Positions 42,690-54,079 of a stretch of 64,000 nt of DNA are shown here, piece after piece. A program made the translations under genes and the position numbers. The notes under the pieces are model-generated. The model saw nothing but the letters and a program-made list of their open reading frames with translations, was not told where the DNA came from and made no database searches. Within the stretch, counting starts at the first letter, position 1, and each line of letters begins with the position of its first letter. The stretch is from Nannobrachium achirus. Taxonomy: Eukaryota; Chordata; Actinopteri; Myctophiformes; Myctophidae. The stretch spans positions 49,936,404-50,000,403 of the forward strand of contig OY997640.1 of assembly GCA_963921795.1 (NCBI GenBank), given 5' to 3'.

Positions 42690-44848
42690 GAGGGAGCTCC
42701 AAAACGTGTCTGGGTTAAGCGGCAGCGTATATGGACATCTATCAGAAGATAGAATTGAACTTCTCAATGGGAGTAGTCCAAATGAGAAGAAGTTCAAGAG
42801 GGAACTTCCTTTAAGGCCTGCTTTTAAAACACTTGAATTCCTTATCTTCTAGGTCTTTTAGATGTGCTGCCCTCAGGTGGGGTAAGAAAATGTAACATTC
42901 ACACAGTAAACCCTTATGGGACAACTTTATACATAATAGTGTAGTTGGCTGTGTATATACACAGTAATGTATGTCCTCCGTGTATGTGTGTGCGCATGAA
43001 AGAAGTACAAAGAGTAAACCATATATAAAAGAGAAGGCATCATACAGAAGGCTCATATTCCTCTGCAGAGACTTGCTTTGTGACGGGTAAAGAATGTGCT
43101 TCAGTCGGCTCTCACACCATGGCCACATCACTCTCTTCACAGTCTGTATGGACCCTTTAATTAGGATTGTTTGACCTCTGACCTTTGGCACCGGCTTCAA
43201 CCCAGGAGCCTCTGAAGGTCAAGGAACCCAGAGCAGGAAGAACATACCTTTTTTAAAAAAATATGTGCAGCTGAGGAAGTGTCAAATAAATGTACAGGCA
43301 TGCACTGCAGTTCGTCCATCCTATTAAACATGGATATGTCAGTGACAATTGATTTTAAGAGAGTGTGACTTTTTCTCTCAAGGAGAGGGGACAATCTCCT
43401 TAGGGACAGTGTAGGCCAAACACAAGGGGCAGAGTCTCACAGTAAAATGTGCACTTGATCAGTCCATTCCTGTGATCACAGATGTGTTATTCACCATAAC
43501 ATACTCCCTCTTGAGTTCTATTGCTTAAAGCAACACTATGCCAGCCTATCAGCACACCCATCAAAAACACATGATCAATTGATACATGAACAATTAACCT
43601 TGTCAAAACTGTCTGGAAAGCAATCAAGTTGTCTCTGTCCAATTTTTTCTTTGGTATACAAAGTTTGACAGCAACATGAAAAATAATGACCAGAAATAAT
43701 CTGGAGAAGTCAAAGGAAAAATAGGACAAAATGGTGTACTTTCACATATAATTCAAACTGGTTAATTGGTTAAATTGCTGTTTTTTCTGTAACTTAAAAG
43801 GGGAAGTTTGCAATAATGTCAAGTAAAAGTCTAAATCTACAGCCAGGGACCATGTGGTGTGTTTGAACACTGTACGATGGGTGATGATGAGTGATAATGC
43901 CATCGGGCCAATTGTTTTAGAACAATAGTAATTTGTGTAAACAAATAATATTCACATATTGTAATATTCAATCATTTAAAACCAACTTATGGCTCATTTT
44001 GGAATTTGTTTGGTATATGAGCGATAACAACAATCAAGAACAAGAATAATTTCCATCAAGCAAAACCAATAGTTCCAAACATTGAATCCTAATAATGGAT
44101 GTTGATGAAGCACGCACAATACATGAACCGTTTGATATGTTGTGTTTCTGCCCCCCTTCCGTTTCTCTTTCTATCTCGATGGCTCTGGGTGTGACTACAC
44201 ACCTGTTGAACAGTGAGCTATTTGACACACACAGGATAATCAGCCATCCACACATAGCTCTGGGAGAGCTACTGTCTGGACAGAACATTACATCTATATC
44301 TATACAGACATGGTTTGTAATCCCACCATTAATACCACAGCTTTGCAAGTAGCACAAAGGATATTATCTTGCAATACAAAAGAATATAATCCTCATCTTA
44401 TTTTTATAGCGTTATAACAGGCTGGGTAATAACCAAAGAGGAAATTACTTGAGACCCCTACATTCCTTTCTATAGTGCTAAGACCACTTGATCCTTAATT
44501 AATTTCAGTCAGTTAAAACAGCTTATCTCTATGACTAAAATAGTTTTTTGTTCCATGGTTCAAAATGATTTAATTAAATCATTGTCTCAAATCTTTGTCT
44601 CAGACAAACTAGCAGTTAGGGGTTAAGTAATCTCTCAAGAACAGACAAACTGAGCCCCAGTTAAATGAAAAGGACCTTTTCTTTGACGATGGCTAGCCAG
44701 ATTGGGGGTTAAGTAACACTTTGACACAGAGCGTAACCTGGGGCCCTTCTGTCTCCCAGACAGTCTCTCTAGTACACACACTCATCTATGGCGGCCCCTC
44801 AAAATGAACATACTGGTACTCAATGATGTTGCTTCACCAGTCTATGCT
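42690..44848. other. Probable intron of gene 2, no exon seen
   Basis: No supportable feature was found on either strand. Confidence 0.45.
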
Positions 44849-45117
44849 TTAAGGTCTTTGCACACTGCTGCGTTTTTCGGGCCGAATATCGGAGTGAATT
44901 TCGGAGCGCGTGAATAAAAAAATCAACCTCACGTTATGTCAATCACGTTTGCACACTGCCGCCGGTTTCGTATTTATTTTCGGACCAGGGTTGATTTTTT
45001 CCGATTTTCGCAGCTGTTGCACTGAGTCCCTTGCTCTCTCTCTCTTTCATCTCTCTTTCCGATTTCGGATTTCCAAAACGCAATGAAAACACGCAGTGCA
45101 GTGTGCAACCACCTTTA
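44849..45117. mobile_element. PIF/Harbinger-like MITE
   Basis: Terminal repeats AGGTCTTTGCACACTGC and GCAGTGTGCAACCACCT (15 of 17 pairing) with TTA on both sides (44849-44851, 45115-45117). The internal GATTTCGGATT and TTTTCGGACC motifs are AT/CG structured. No coding capacity. Confidence 0.82.
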
Positions 45118-45462
45118 TACCAGTAATTATCTGCTATCTGCTATAACTGCTATTTGCACTCATTCTCTGATTGGGCAAGGAGCCCCACCTATACAGCCAT
45201 CTATACTTATTAGTTTTATATTGCATCTGATACAGTACATCTGTTTCTCTCATTGACCATTCTACACAGGCTATATGCAATTCTATCAGTCATATAATGA
45301 CTAGAGAATAAAGAGCCTTTAATGGCCTTGTATAATATACATACAATAAACACCAGTGGGTGAGGAGGACAGAACACTTTTAACAGAACCCTTCTAGAAC
45401 TAGTTGAGGGACTATTGTCAAGCCTGCTCTCTACCGGTTTTGCTTGGAATCAGTTGCCATCT

Positions 45463-45597
<135 letters not shown>

Positions 45598-45892
45598 AGG
45601 GAGTGTCTCTCTGCTGTAAAGCTGCCCAGGTGATATACTGTAACTGATTTGACCCACCAGTCTCAACCACATCAAACCCTCACATCCAGGAAGCTTGGCC
45701 CAATCACTGTCATTAGCCAAATAGGGATCCTGCATCCAGCCACACGGTATGTCAACAGGTTCTCACCCCTATTGCGTCATACAACTGACGCGATCTTAAA
45801 TACCGAATGCTTCTCACCATAGACGCGGACGGATTGCCTAATGTCTCAAGGGACAGACGCATTGGGTGGTCTAAGAAGAAAGAAAAAAAAGT

Positions 45893-45977
45893 AGTTCCTG
45901 ATGCGGGATTCGATACCGCTCTGAAGGCTTCTTGGTTTACCAGCCACCCGTCGCTACCGTTCACGCCACTATAAACG
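45893..45977 (-). ncRNA. tRNA-like sequence (decayed), with pol III terminator
   Basis: On the minus strand, TGGCGTGAACGGTAGCG resembles an A box and GGTATCGAATCCC a B box with one extra base. The 3' end GGAACTAC is followed directly by eight T (plus-strand A run 45883-45890), a pol III terminator. Probably not a functional tRNA because the boxes are imperfect. Confidence 0.45.
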
Positions 45978-46244
45978 ACGGAGCGGCGCCGTCTCAGGCG
46001 GCGATGACCCCCGTGAGTCGCCACCGAGGCGAGCGATAGCGAGCCGAGTTGCCGCGACGAGCGGTGGGAACGCCGCATGAGCCGACTCAGCCGCGTTACC
46101 GAATTACGTGCCGTTATGGACAGAATAGTAAATCTTGACCAGGGGACTGCTTCCGCCTCCGAATGTGGCTCAAAGAAGGGACTACGTTAGCATTCCACGT
46201 TTTGTCAAAGGTAAAAGCACAAAAAAAAAGTAACTTCCCAGTCA

Positions 46245-46318
46245 CTCTGGTTAGCTCAGTCGGTAGAGCGTGGAAATACAAATCCAGGGACCGGGGTTCG
46301 ATTCCCCGTGACGGCCGT
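46245..46318 (+). ncRNA. tRNA-like sequence with consensus A and B boxes
   Basis: A box TAGCTCAGTCGG (46252-46263) and B box GGTTCGATTCC (46295-46305) both match consensus. The T arm CGGGG/CCCCG is perfect. The acceptor stem does not pair (CTCTGGT against TGACGGC), and the anticodon arm is weak. This is better called a tRNA pseudogene or SINE head than a tRNA gene. Confidence 0.6.
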
Positions 46319-46562
46319 CAGTGAAAAATATTCCAGTAAACACATGTCGGCGCATGCGTACTAAGACTCTGTCTCGTCCAAAAACTCTCCGTCTCCGTCG
46401 CACCCTAGACGCAATAGTCACTCCCAAAAGGAAAGAAAGACACGGCGTCGGGAGGGTGAAGCAAAGGGGGTGAGAATGGGTTGGGTATGTGCATAGTGGC
46501 TGTTATTCTGTTATTAACAACTTCAGCTCTCTAGCCCAATATATCATCATATATTGCATAGG

Positions 46563-46626
46563 CAAAATATCAGATTTGCAAGCTCACAACACATCATATG
46601 ATGAGCTTCTAGATGATGCTATTTTA
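46563..46626. repeat. Mini-palindrome copy 12
   Basis: Left CAAAATATCAGATTTGCAAG, centre CTCACAACACATCATATGATGAG, given here only in part, right CTTCTAGATGATGCTATTTT. No host element recognised. Confidence 0.6.
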
Positions 46627-46629
46627 GCT

Positions 46630-48280
46630 TTTTCTTAAAACGCACACGTTTGTCTGCTATTTTCCCCCTGACGGTGGGGGATGGTTTCTTCCCCCAGAGT
46701 TGCTCACTTGTCAGAAATGAAGGCCCACATCCTGACTATAAAAGAACAGCCTCAGGTCTAATTATGCTGCTTTATGACCCATCAGACCCTCATGTCCATT
46801 ATCTCTAGCCATAAGATGGTGAGGGGCCTTTCAACTGCAGCTTTCAACATACTCATCTCCACCTGAACCAGGTGGGATGGAGTAAATGGTTGTCTTTTCC
46901 ACTCTTCTTCTTTTTTCCCTTTTTCTTTTTACAACTGCATCACTATTTTACTACATGTGCTCAGCTTTTTTTGTACAAGAACATGTTCTGTAAAAGTAAA
47001 ATACTAAACAAAAAACAACAACATTTAGTTACATTGTTGGTGTGGGTATGTTTGTATATAAGATGCATATAAGCGCACTACCATTATTAGAAACAATGTC
47101 AGGTCAGTAAATGTACAGGGAAAGTGACAGGGAAAGGCATGCCATAACAAAATAACCCTGACAGTATAAAGATGGTGCCACTGTTCTGTTCATAATTTAT
47201 AAATAAATAAATAACTGATGATGTCAACAATTCCCTTTTTTAAACTTTAAATACAAAAATAGAAGATCTACATGACTACACCCAAAATACTGTCTCTTTA
47301 GCGTTTCTTCAGTGGTTCTTTGGGGAGGTTGAGTGGGTTCCCAAACTTTTCCATGGCAAGGACCACCAAATAACCTTAGTCTTTGTTGCGGTTGCGGCCC
47401 CCCTGTGGTGAAATGGCTTGATCATCTATCTTCATTGCATGACACCATCGTATGACAAAGTATAAAATAGAGCTTAAATGGTTAAAGCTATTACACCCCT
47501 CTCCCGAACCCCCTGGCCACCAACACAAAGCTAATCCCTCACACAGTAAACCCTGGAGAAAGAAGGGGGGAAGCCCTATCCATCAGCCACAGGAAAGGCG
47601 CCATGGGTTTGCTGACAAATCTTTACCCCTCTAGCCTGATCTAGGGACTAAATGGGCTGGGGTAGGTGGTAGGCTGGGGGGCTACTACAGGCTATAATAT
47701 TTGAATAATAATCCATTGGAAATTCACAGGGAGGGCAGGTACTAAATAATATGTATAGATTTACAGTGTGTTTTAGGCATTTAGAGGATGCTCTGAGTGA
47801 GTTACAGTAGGCCTACAACAATTGCAACAGCAGAATAAAACAATAAGATGTATCAGCATTCTACTGGATCTCTCTATCAGAAGTTTTATTGTCAGGTGGT
47901 CTTTGGACTTGCTCATGCTAATAACATAAACCTTAGGCATAACGCAAAGAAGATACTGAAGAAACCCTACACAACACAAGAAAATACTTGAGAAAATAAT
48001 TTGCTGACCGGAATACTGAATACAGAATCTGTCCTTTCAGCAGCTTTTCCTAAAGCTGAACGTTTATGTTAGTAGCAATCTTTGATCTACAAACTAAACC
48101 AATCCAAAACAGATACTACATGGCAATCTCTGACCCAGGACAGGAAAAGTCAAAGATAAACTGGTTGGTCTGAGAGAGTGAAAACTGACAAGCCTCTGAT
48201 GACAGGGAGATGCCACATACGGATTGAGAGAGTGAGAACTGACAGCCACTGATGACAGGGAGATGCTACGGATTTTGGAA
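46630..48280. other. Probable intron of gene 2, no exon seen
   Basis: A hAT-like fragment with GGGTTCCCAAACTTTTCCAT is at about 47333-47430, and a mini-palindrome remnant (AAAATAGAAGATCTACATGA) at about 47256. Nothing else is supportable. Confidence 0.45.
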
Positions 48281-48281
48281 G

Positions 48282-48287
<6 letters not shown>

Positions 48288-48346
<59 letters not shown>

Positions 48347-48351
48347 GTGCA
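48288..48351. repeat. (GT)n microsatellite
   Basis: About 28 GT units. Two direct copies of GACAGCC/GATGACAGGGAGATGC lie just upstream at about 48195 and 48252. Confidence 0.95.
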
Positions 48352-48774
48352 TAAAGGGACATGATCCTTGACTGCCAACGCACTACATGTTGGAGCCATG
48401 CAGAGAGCCCTCAGATCTGGGGCTCCTATCATCGGCTGTTAAGTGTGGTGTGAATTCCTCTGGCCTCATGGCCCTGGCCTCTGGGTGCATGGCGGCAAGC
48501 TTCTGAGCAGATAAAGAGAGGGAGAAAGCACAGGTGCGGATGTGGGCCAAACGTCCTCTAGCTTGTGACGATTAGACTGAAAGGGGTGACCCTTTTCAGT
48601 CAGGTGACATTTTTGTGGGTTTTGATTGGCACTGTTTAAAGTATCTTTCACTGTTTAAAGTATCAGGCACAGACTTTAAATTATTTCAGAATTCACAATT
48701 ATTAACGTAGAGCAAACTCACAAATGAGGACTTTTAAATGCAATCGACTGTTTCTGAAGAGAACACTGCATTCT

Positions 48775-48893
<119 letters not shown>

Positions 48894-48899
48894 ATATAT

Positions 48900-49420
48900 A
48901 AAATAAAACTGTAGAACAAATCTCTTTGGCTTGAGTGTCTCTCATCCAGCTAACAACATTATTGTTTGTAAAGCAGTTGGAAATAGAGCAAAACCTGACT
49001 TTCCAAATTGCTCCTTGCAGCCACTATTCAGTACTATATGATTATTGCAGACAACACATGGCCAGTTTTCAAATAGATAGTAATAGCATAAGAACAAAAT
49101 TATGAAATATTCTGCCTTCAACCGATTAAAAGGAATGTTATACTAGCCACCGGCAACAAGGCTCAATTGCGGAATGCAAATAATGACGGTTACAAACATC
49201 TCTCTGCAGGAATAAGCATCCCCAATGCGTCCACAGTGTGTATTTATTTATATACACCACTGTATGTCAAACTTATCAAAGTGATTTACAAGTGTGGGGA
49301 AGCGGAGACATCCGCATGTTAATGTCCTTGTGCTATCAGTAGATTTTGATGGTTATGACTCCTCTATTTATATTATGTTAGCCACATGAACCCCAGTGTC
49401 CCTATTCTGGGGGCGAACAT
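48900..49420. other. Probable intron of gene 2, no exon seen
   Basis: No supportable feature. Confidence 0.45.
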
Positions 49421-49421
49421 T

Positions 49422-49496
49422 CTGTGAAATAGCTGATCTAGAAGCTCACAATGGGTCGTGTTGCAACACATTGTGAGCTTGTAGTTCAGCTATTTC
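49422..49496. repeat. Mini-palindrome copy 13
   Basis: GAAATAGCTGATCTAGAAGC on the left, GCTTGTAGTTCAGCTATTTC on the right; centre CTCACAATGGGTCG against CAACACATTGTGAG. Here the inner pair is CTGA/TCAG, matched on both arms. Confidence 0.8.
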
Positions 49497-49842
49497 TTTG
49501 GCAAATAGATTTGGTGTAGAGGGGGGGAAAGGAAGGAGCCTAGCATAGGCCCATAGCATAGGCTCTGGTCAACTAAGTATATGGGGTTTAAGTGGTTAAT
49601 TCAGGACGGGAGCATGAAACTTGGCACTCCCCAGGAGTGGTTTCTGGGACAGTTGAGGCTCTCCCTTTACCAACACTTGAGCTGCATGAGTGCTACAGCA
49701 GCTGCCACTGGGGGCAGGGTGGAGGGAGCAGGAGGTTGGAGAATGAAAATGACCAATCCCCCTTATTTTGCTAATTACTGGAATTGTATTTATGAATCAA
49801 TACCATTATAATATTTATATAATATCTTGGTTTTTGATATAC

Positions 49843-49899
49843 GTTGTATAATATAAAACATCTGCTGTAAATTATAGCAGATGTTAGATGTTATACAAC
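49843..49899. repeat. Palindrome
   Basis: GTTGTATAATATAAAACATC pairs with GATGTTATACAAC, and ACATCTGCT with AGCAGATGT, around a short loop. Unclassified. Confidence 0.75.
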
Positions 49900-49945
49900 G
49901 AATAAATAAACAATATTCACACAGCTGCCGTTTTTCTCTTACTTG

Positions 49946-50002
49946 CCATTTTGGTCTTACTTCACAAGCCCCCCTGACGGAGATGAAGTAAGACCAAGAT
50001 GG
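49946..50002. repeat. Inverted repeat
   Basis: CCATTTTGGTCTTACTTC and GAAGTAAGACCAAGATGG pair at 17 of 18 positions around a 21-base loop. Confidence 0.75.
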
Positions 50003-50084
50003 TCGGCTTATGTACATATGAATATGGGGCGTTGATGAAAGCTGAGGTTGAAAGGTGTACTTACACTGGTCCAAGAGATGGGGC

Positions 50085-50085
50085 C

Positions 50086-50130
<45 letters not shown>
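50085..50130. repeat. (CTGT)n microsatellite
   Basis: About 11 CTGT units. Confidence 0.95.
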
Positions 50131-50408
50131 CACTCTGGGCTGTCCAGGGGAACCTCAGAGAAGACAACGCCTAGGTGCAGTTCAGGTCAAAAGATGGACA
50201 ACATGAGAATGCATTGTCGATATGGGATTTGTTTTAATTTCAGATGACTTTATTTGTATTGCATATTTTGTTATGAATTAAGGTGAGATACGTTTTATAA
50301 ACCCTGTAGGGGTTTTCAATCTCACCTGCACAATCTGTTTATGTTGTTGCTGAATACGTTGCTATTCTGTGCAAATAAAGTATAAAACTATAAACTAAAA
50401 CTGATTTG

Positions 50409-50745
50409 CAGTGGTGGAAAGTAACTAAAAGTAACTCAAGTGAGGTACTTTTACAGTACTGTACTTCAATTTCTTTATAATGTATAGGCTACTACTAGAT
50501 GTACTAACAGTACATCTCGTGGGCAAATATTGTACTTCTATTTAATCTATTAGTACATCTCGTGGGCAAATATTGTGCTTCTATTTAATCTATAAAAAAG
50601 CACATGATGTGTTGCATCGTGTCGTGGGCTTGTAGATCAGCTTTTTTAACGTTCTGAAAAGTTGTACTTTTGCATTGTGTCTTTTAAGTCTATTGATTTG
50701 ATGCTAATACTTTTGTACTTTTACTTTCTCAAGTAAAATTTGGAA
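50409..50745. mobile_element. AGTACT-rich hAT-type MITE, truncated
   Basis: Starts CAGTGGTGGAAAGTAACTAA and runs through TACTTTTACTTTCTCAAGTA, as in the complete copy at 9805. The right terminus is missing. A 50-base block with AGTACATCTCGTGGGCAAAT is duplicated in tandem. Carries a degraded mini-palindrome at 50592-50650. Confidence 0.65.
50592..50650. repeat. Mini-palindrome copy 14 (degraded)
   Basis: The right arm GTGGGCTTGTAGATCAGCTT is recognisable; the left is reduced to AAAAAAGCACATGATG. Confidence 0.5.
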
Positions 50746-50749
50746 TTTG

Positions 50750-51374
50750 GAACAGTGTTTCTATGGCTGTTTTCACCAATGTACTGTAAAAAAGAAGAAG
50801 AAAAAACAAGTATATGTGAATGGAACATTCCGAGAAAGTGGTGAGAGTTTTACAACTCTTGAATGTAGGTCCTGCATGAATGTCAAGTTGTTCGTTCGGC
50901 TTTCCATCACCCAATTAAAAGAAATTCACTGAAATGTGAGCAGGCGGTATGTTGGACCAAAAAGATGGACATAGCTTGGGAGCTGCCAGTCTCTCACTAT
51001 CCTGCCAACATCAACCCCATACAGAGGCACAGTAGAGAGGCATTTAAACAATTTACAGTACCACAAGCTCAAGAAAGTACTATATAATATAGTAATATGG
51101 CCATAAAAGACTGACACAGAGATCTCCATTAATGGATCATTCAAATGGTAAGACGAAATATATTTGCAAAAGTCGCGTCACAGCAACCACACTTGCAATT
51201 TCCAATTGCATCTTTCTTTTTGAAATGTATCCAGTGTGCTAAGCAATAGCTTTCCCTTTTTATAATACTCTTACTTTTAAATTCCTTAATCCCAATTGTA
51301 TAACCTGGGCACTTAGCTACAGCTCTTAGGTTTGCATAAACATAAAAGGGCAACCTAAACCCAATCACACCAAC
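50750..51374 (-). other. Gene 2 intron sequence after tail exon 5
   Basis: No supportable exon other than the donor at 51374. Confidence 0.45.
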
Positions 51375-51494
51375 CTGGTGTCTCCGTCTTGATCACGTTG
51401 TTGCTGTTGTTCCCATTGAGCAGTTTCAGGGATTCTTCCGAGGTTTGGTTGGAGGTGGTGCCTTCGTCTTCTGTCTTGTCTCCAGGGTTCTCTT
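51375..51494 (-). CDS. Gene 2 tail exon 5 (acidic cytoplasmic tail)
   Basis: This 120-base exon is open in one frame and encodes ENPGDKTEDEGTTSNQTSEE followed by SLKLLNGNNSNNVIKTETP. The acceptor is CTTCCTGTAG and the donor GTTGGT; it enters and leaves in phase 1, matching its neighbours. The product is acidic and rich in Glu, Asp, Thr, Ser and Asn, consistent with the cytoplasmic tail of the membrane protein encoded by this gene. If the upstream hAT element and one target copy are removed, the frame runs directly from tail exon 4 through three extra codons (Leu-Pro-Val) into this exon. Protein family not recognised. Confidence 0.75.
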
Positions 51495-51965
51495 CTACAG
51501 GAAGGGTAGCAGTGTTAATTTAGTACTAAACCTATTCATCTACTATCGTTCTTCACTGACGAAAACGAAATGAAAACTAAGCTATGATGACTAAGACTAA
51601 ATGTTGAGGATTTCTTCAACAAATAAAAACGAGACAAAAACGACTAGTGGAGAAGATATCCAGTAGAACTAAAAGACAAGTCATTTTATGTTTGGTTGCA
51701 AATGTGGTGAAAATAACAGATCTACAAGCTCACGTCACAGCATGGCACGTTGTGAGCTTGTATATTGGCTATTTTCAGCATGCAACCAATTGTAAAATCC
51801 AGCATTACGACGCCATCAAGGCCAAAAATATTTTTTTGTCAACAAAATCAACTGTAGAGTTAGTCGACAAAAACTAAAACATTTCATTGACTAAAATATG
51901 ACTAAAACTTAATTACATTTTATTGAAAAAACTATGAATAAAACGAAATAAAAATGAACACTGAC
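51495..51965 (-). other. Intron formed almost entirely by a hAT MITE
   Basis: The 471-base intron between tail exons 4 and 5 contains the 454-base MITE (51510-51963). At the donor, GT is the last two bases of one target-site copy and the following CAGT is the transposon terminus, giving donor GTCAGT. At the acceptor, the other target copy (CTACCCTT on the minus strand) plus exon-derived CCTGTAG supplies the pyrimidine-rich 3' splice site. Both flanks are in phase 1, and the pre-insertion sequence is open across the junction. Confidence 0.75.
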
Positions 51966-51971
51966 GGGTAG
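51502..51971. mobile_element. hAT-type MITE inside a coding region
   Basis: Termini CAGTGTTAATTT (51510) and AAATGAACACTG (ending 51963) are inverted repeats at 11 of 12 positions. Flanking 8-mers AAGGGTAG (51502-51509) and ACGGGTAG (51964-51971) form a target duplication with one mismatch. The interior (GACGAAAACGAAATGAAAAC, ACTAAAATATGACTAAAAC) matches a common teleost hAT MITE. A mini-palindrome is nested at 51690-51790. Confidence 0.88.
51690..51790. repeat. Mini-palindrome copy 15
   Basis: Core GGTGAAAATAACAGATCTAC to TATTGGCTATTTTCAGC. Further out, TTTGGTTGCA and TGCAACCAAT also pair, extending the complement beyond the usual ends. Confidence 0.8.
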
Positions 51972-52088
51972 CAGCAGGAGCAGGGGTCTCCTCTGGAACT
52001 GGTTTGTCCACAGAATCAGAGTCAGCGGGCAGAGCGGAGGCAGGAGGATCAGTGCTGGTGTCTGCAGCAGGTTTGTCCTCAGTCTCAG
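51966..52088 (-). CDS. Gene 2 tail exon 4 (acidic Pro/Ala/Asp-rich)
   Basis: This 123-base exon encodes AETEDKPAADTSTDPPASAL, then PADSDSVDKPVPEETPAPAAT. The acceptor is CTGTTATTCCCAG, and the donor GTCAGT overlaps a transposon target duplication. It enters and leaves in phase 1. Composition (Glu, Asp, Pro, Ser, Thr) is PEST-like, as in the neighbouring tail exons. A Helitron ends 18 bases before the exon in gene orientation, so the branch point of the upstream intron must lie in or beyond transposon DNA. Gene identity unknown. Confidence 0.72.
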
Positions 52089-52106
52089 CTGGGAATAACA
52101 GAAACA

Positions 52107-54075
52107 TCTATCTATAAATGCGAGAAGTCTCTGCGTGTGTGTTTGTAATCCGTGTATCTCGAGAACCGTTCGTCCCAGCGGCTTCAGATTCGGCACGCGC
52201 GCTCCCCGCCGCGGCACGGAGTGCAGTGCCGGGCCTCGACCCGTCCCGACGCGCGGTTTTCCCTAACCGGCGCGAAACGTTCGGAATCTCCTTATGCGGG
52301 GCTGATTGTTGACATCAGGCTGTTCCGGAGGAAATCGGCGCAAAATCGGTCATTGTGACGTCACTGCAGTGCCGGGCGCAAGCGCTGACTCATTGTGACA
52401 TCACTGCAGTGCCGGGCCTTGCCTCGACCCGACAGATATCTCCGTATATGGGCATAAGACTGAGAACTCCATATATGGGCATATGGGCAGATACAGAGAT
52501 CTCCATACAGTATATGGGCATACATAGACAGATATCTCTGTATATAGGCATAAAAGGGACACAGACCCTAGACCCGACAGATATCTCCGTATACTGAGAA
52601 CTCCATATATGGGCATCTTGCCTCGACCCGACAGATATCTCCGTATATGGGCATAAGACTGAGAACTGAAATCGGTGCAAGCGCTGACTCATTGTGAGAT
52701 TTGTGAAATCACCTCATAAAAGGCTCTGACATCACGTACGCCACATGAGTCAACAAAAAATATCTGTGAGTGTGTATGTATGTATGTAATCCGCGTATCT
52801 CGAGAACCGTTCGTCCCACCGGCACGCGCGTTCTCCATATATGGGATAAAATGAATGCCTGTATGCGGAGCTGATGTCTGACATCAGAGTTTTCCACAAC
52901 CGGTACTGTGTGTCCAGAGATCTTCATATATGGGCATAAGTGGACAAAGACAAACAGATGGTCAAAACGGGTCCTATGACAACAGGTATATTGGGGTTTG
53001 CATTAAAGGATGGGGCATTCATGGGGTTTGCATTAAAGGGTGGGGCATTCATTCCCTATTTCAAATTCGGCACGCGCGTTCCCCACCGCAGCAGGTAGTG
53101 CAGTGCTCGGCCTCGACCCGACCCGATACACGATTTTCTGTAACCAGCACGAAAGGTTCGGATTCTGATGTCTGACATCAGGATTTTCCGGAACTGACAC
53201 TGTGTCTGCATATATCTCCATATATGGGCATAAAATGGATGCAGACAGACAGATACAGATATCTCCATAAATGGGCATAAATGGACACAGGCAAACAGAT
53301 GGTCAAAGATCTCCATATATGGGCATAAAGTGGACGCAGACAGACAGATACAGATATCTCCATATATGGCATAAATGGACACAGGCAAACAGATGGTCAA
53401 AACGGGTCCTATGACAACAGGTATAATGGGGTTTGCATTAAGTTTGTCTCCTCCTCCATCTGTTTGTCTGTGTCCCTTTATTCCCATTATGGAGATCTCT
53501 GTATCTGTCTGTGCCTCCGACTGTGTTGCAGACACAGTGCCGGTTCCCCCTTTAATGCAAACCCCATTATACCTATTGTCATAGGACCCGTTTTGACCAT
53601 CTGTTTGAAAAAGCGACAGAGATCTCATATATGGGCATAAAATGGACGCAGATAAACAGATATCTCCATATATGGCATATATGGGCATACAATGGACGCA
53701 GAATCACAAAGTTCTCCATATACGGGCATAAAAGGGACACAGACAGACAGATACAGAGATCTCCATATATGGGCATAAAATGGACGCAGATAGACAGATA
53801 TCTCCATATATGGGCATATAATGGACCCAGAACTATAACTGCAGTGATCTCTATATGGACATAAAATGGACGCCGACAGACAGACAGATACAGATATCTC
53901 CATATATGGGCATAAATGGACACAGGCAGACAGATGGTCAAAACAGGTCCTATGAAAACAGGTATAATGGGGTTTGCATTAAAGGGCGGGGCATTCATTC
54001 CCTATTTACATTGTTCCGAGTTGGCCAGGTCGCCGACTAGACGCTGGGCCGCCCGAAGGGCGGCCCAGCTTCTAG
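52107..54075 (+). mobile_element. Non-autonomous Helitron
   Basis: Starts TCTATCTATAAATGCGAGAA directly after A (52106) and ends CTAG directly before T (54076), the A^T insertion typical of Helitrons. Two bases before CTAG is a hairpin with a perfect 12-bp stem (GCTGGGCCGCCC/GGGCGGCCCAGC, 54043-54069) and a 3-base loop. No Rep/helicase frame is present. The head motif ATCTCGAGAACCGTTCGTCC recurs at about 52799, and TTCGGCACGCGCG recurs at about 53067, indicating head reiteration. The rest is a degenerate repeat of ATATGGGCATAAA with GGACGCAGACAGACAGATAC. Confidence 0.9.
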
Positions 54076-54079
54076 TTAA

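Larger units (their letters stand above)
45760..46476. mobile_element. Non-autonomous element carrying two opposed tRNA-like sequences
   Basis: Ends TTCTCACCCC (45760-45769) and GGGGTGAGAA (46467-46476) are exact inverted repeats. A second inner pair CTATTGCGTC/GACGCAATAG lies at 45769-45779 and 46407-46416. Between them are two divergent tRNA-like modules and a GC-rich centre with CGGCGCCGTCTCAGGCGGCG. No clear target duplication was found. It may be a transposon that picked up tRNA-like genes, or a composite of SINE heads. Confidence 0.6.

Noticed and set aside
46245-46318. Functional tRNA gene
   Set aside because: A and B boxes are consensus, but the acceptor stem does not pair and the anticodon arm is weak; listed as tRNA-like only.
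52390-53998. Several overlapping frames of 60-210 codons with repeated MPIYGDI-like peptides
   Set aside because: They are translations of the ATATGGGCATAAA array inside the non-autonomous Helitron, open on both strands because of the repeat.
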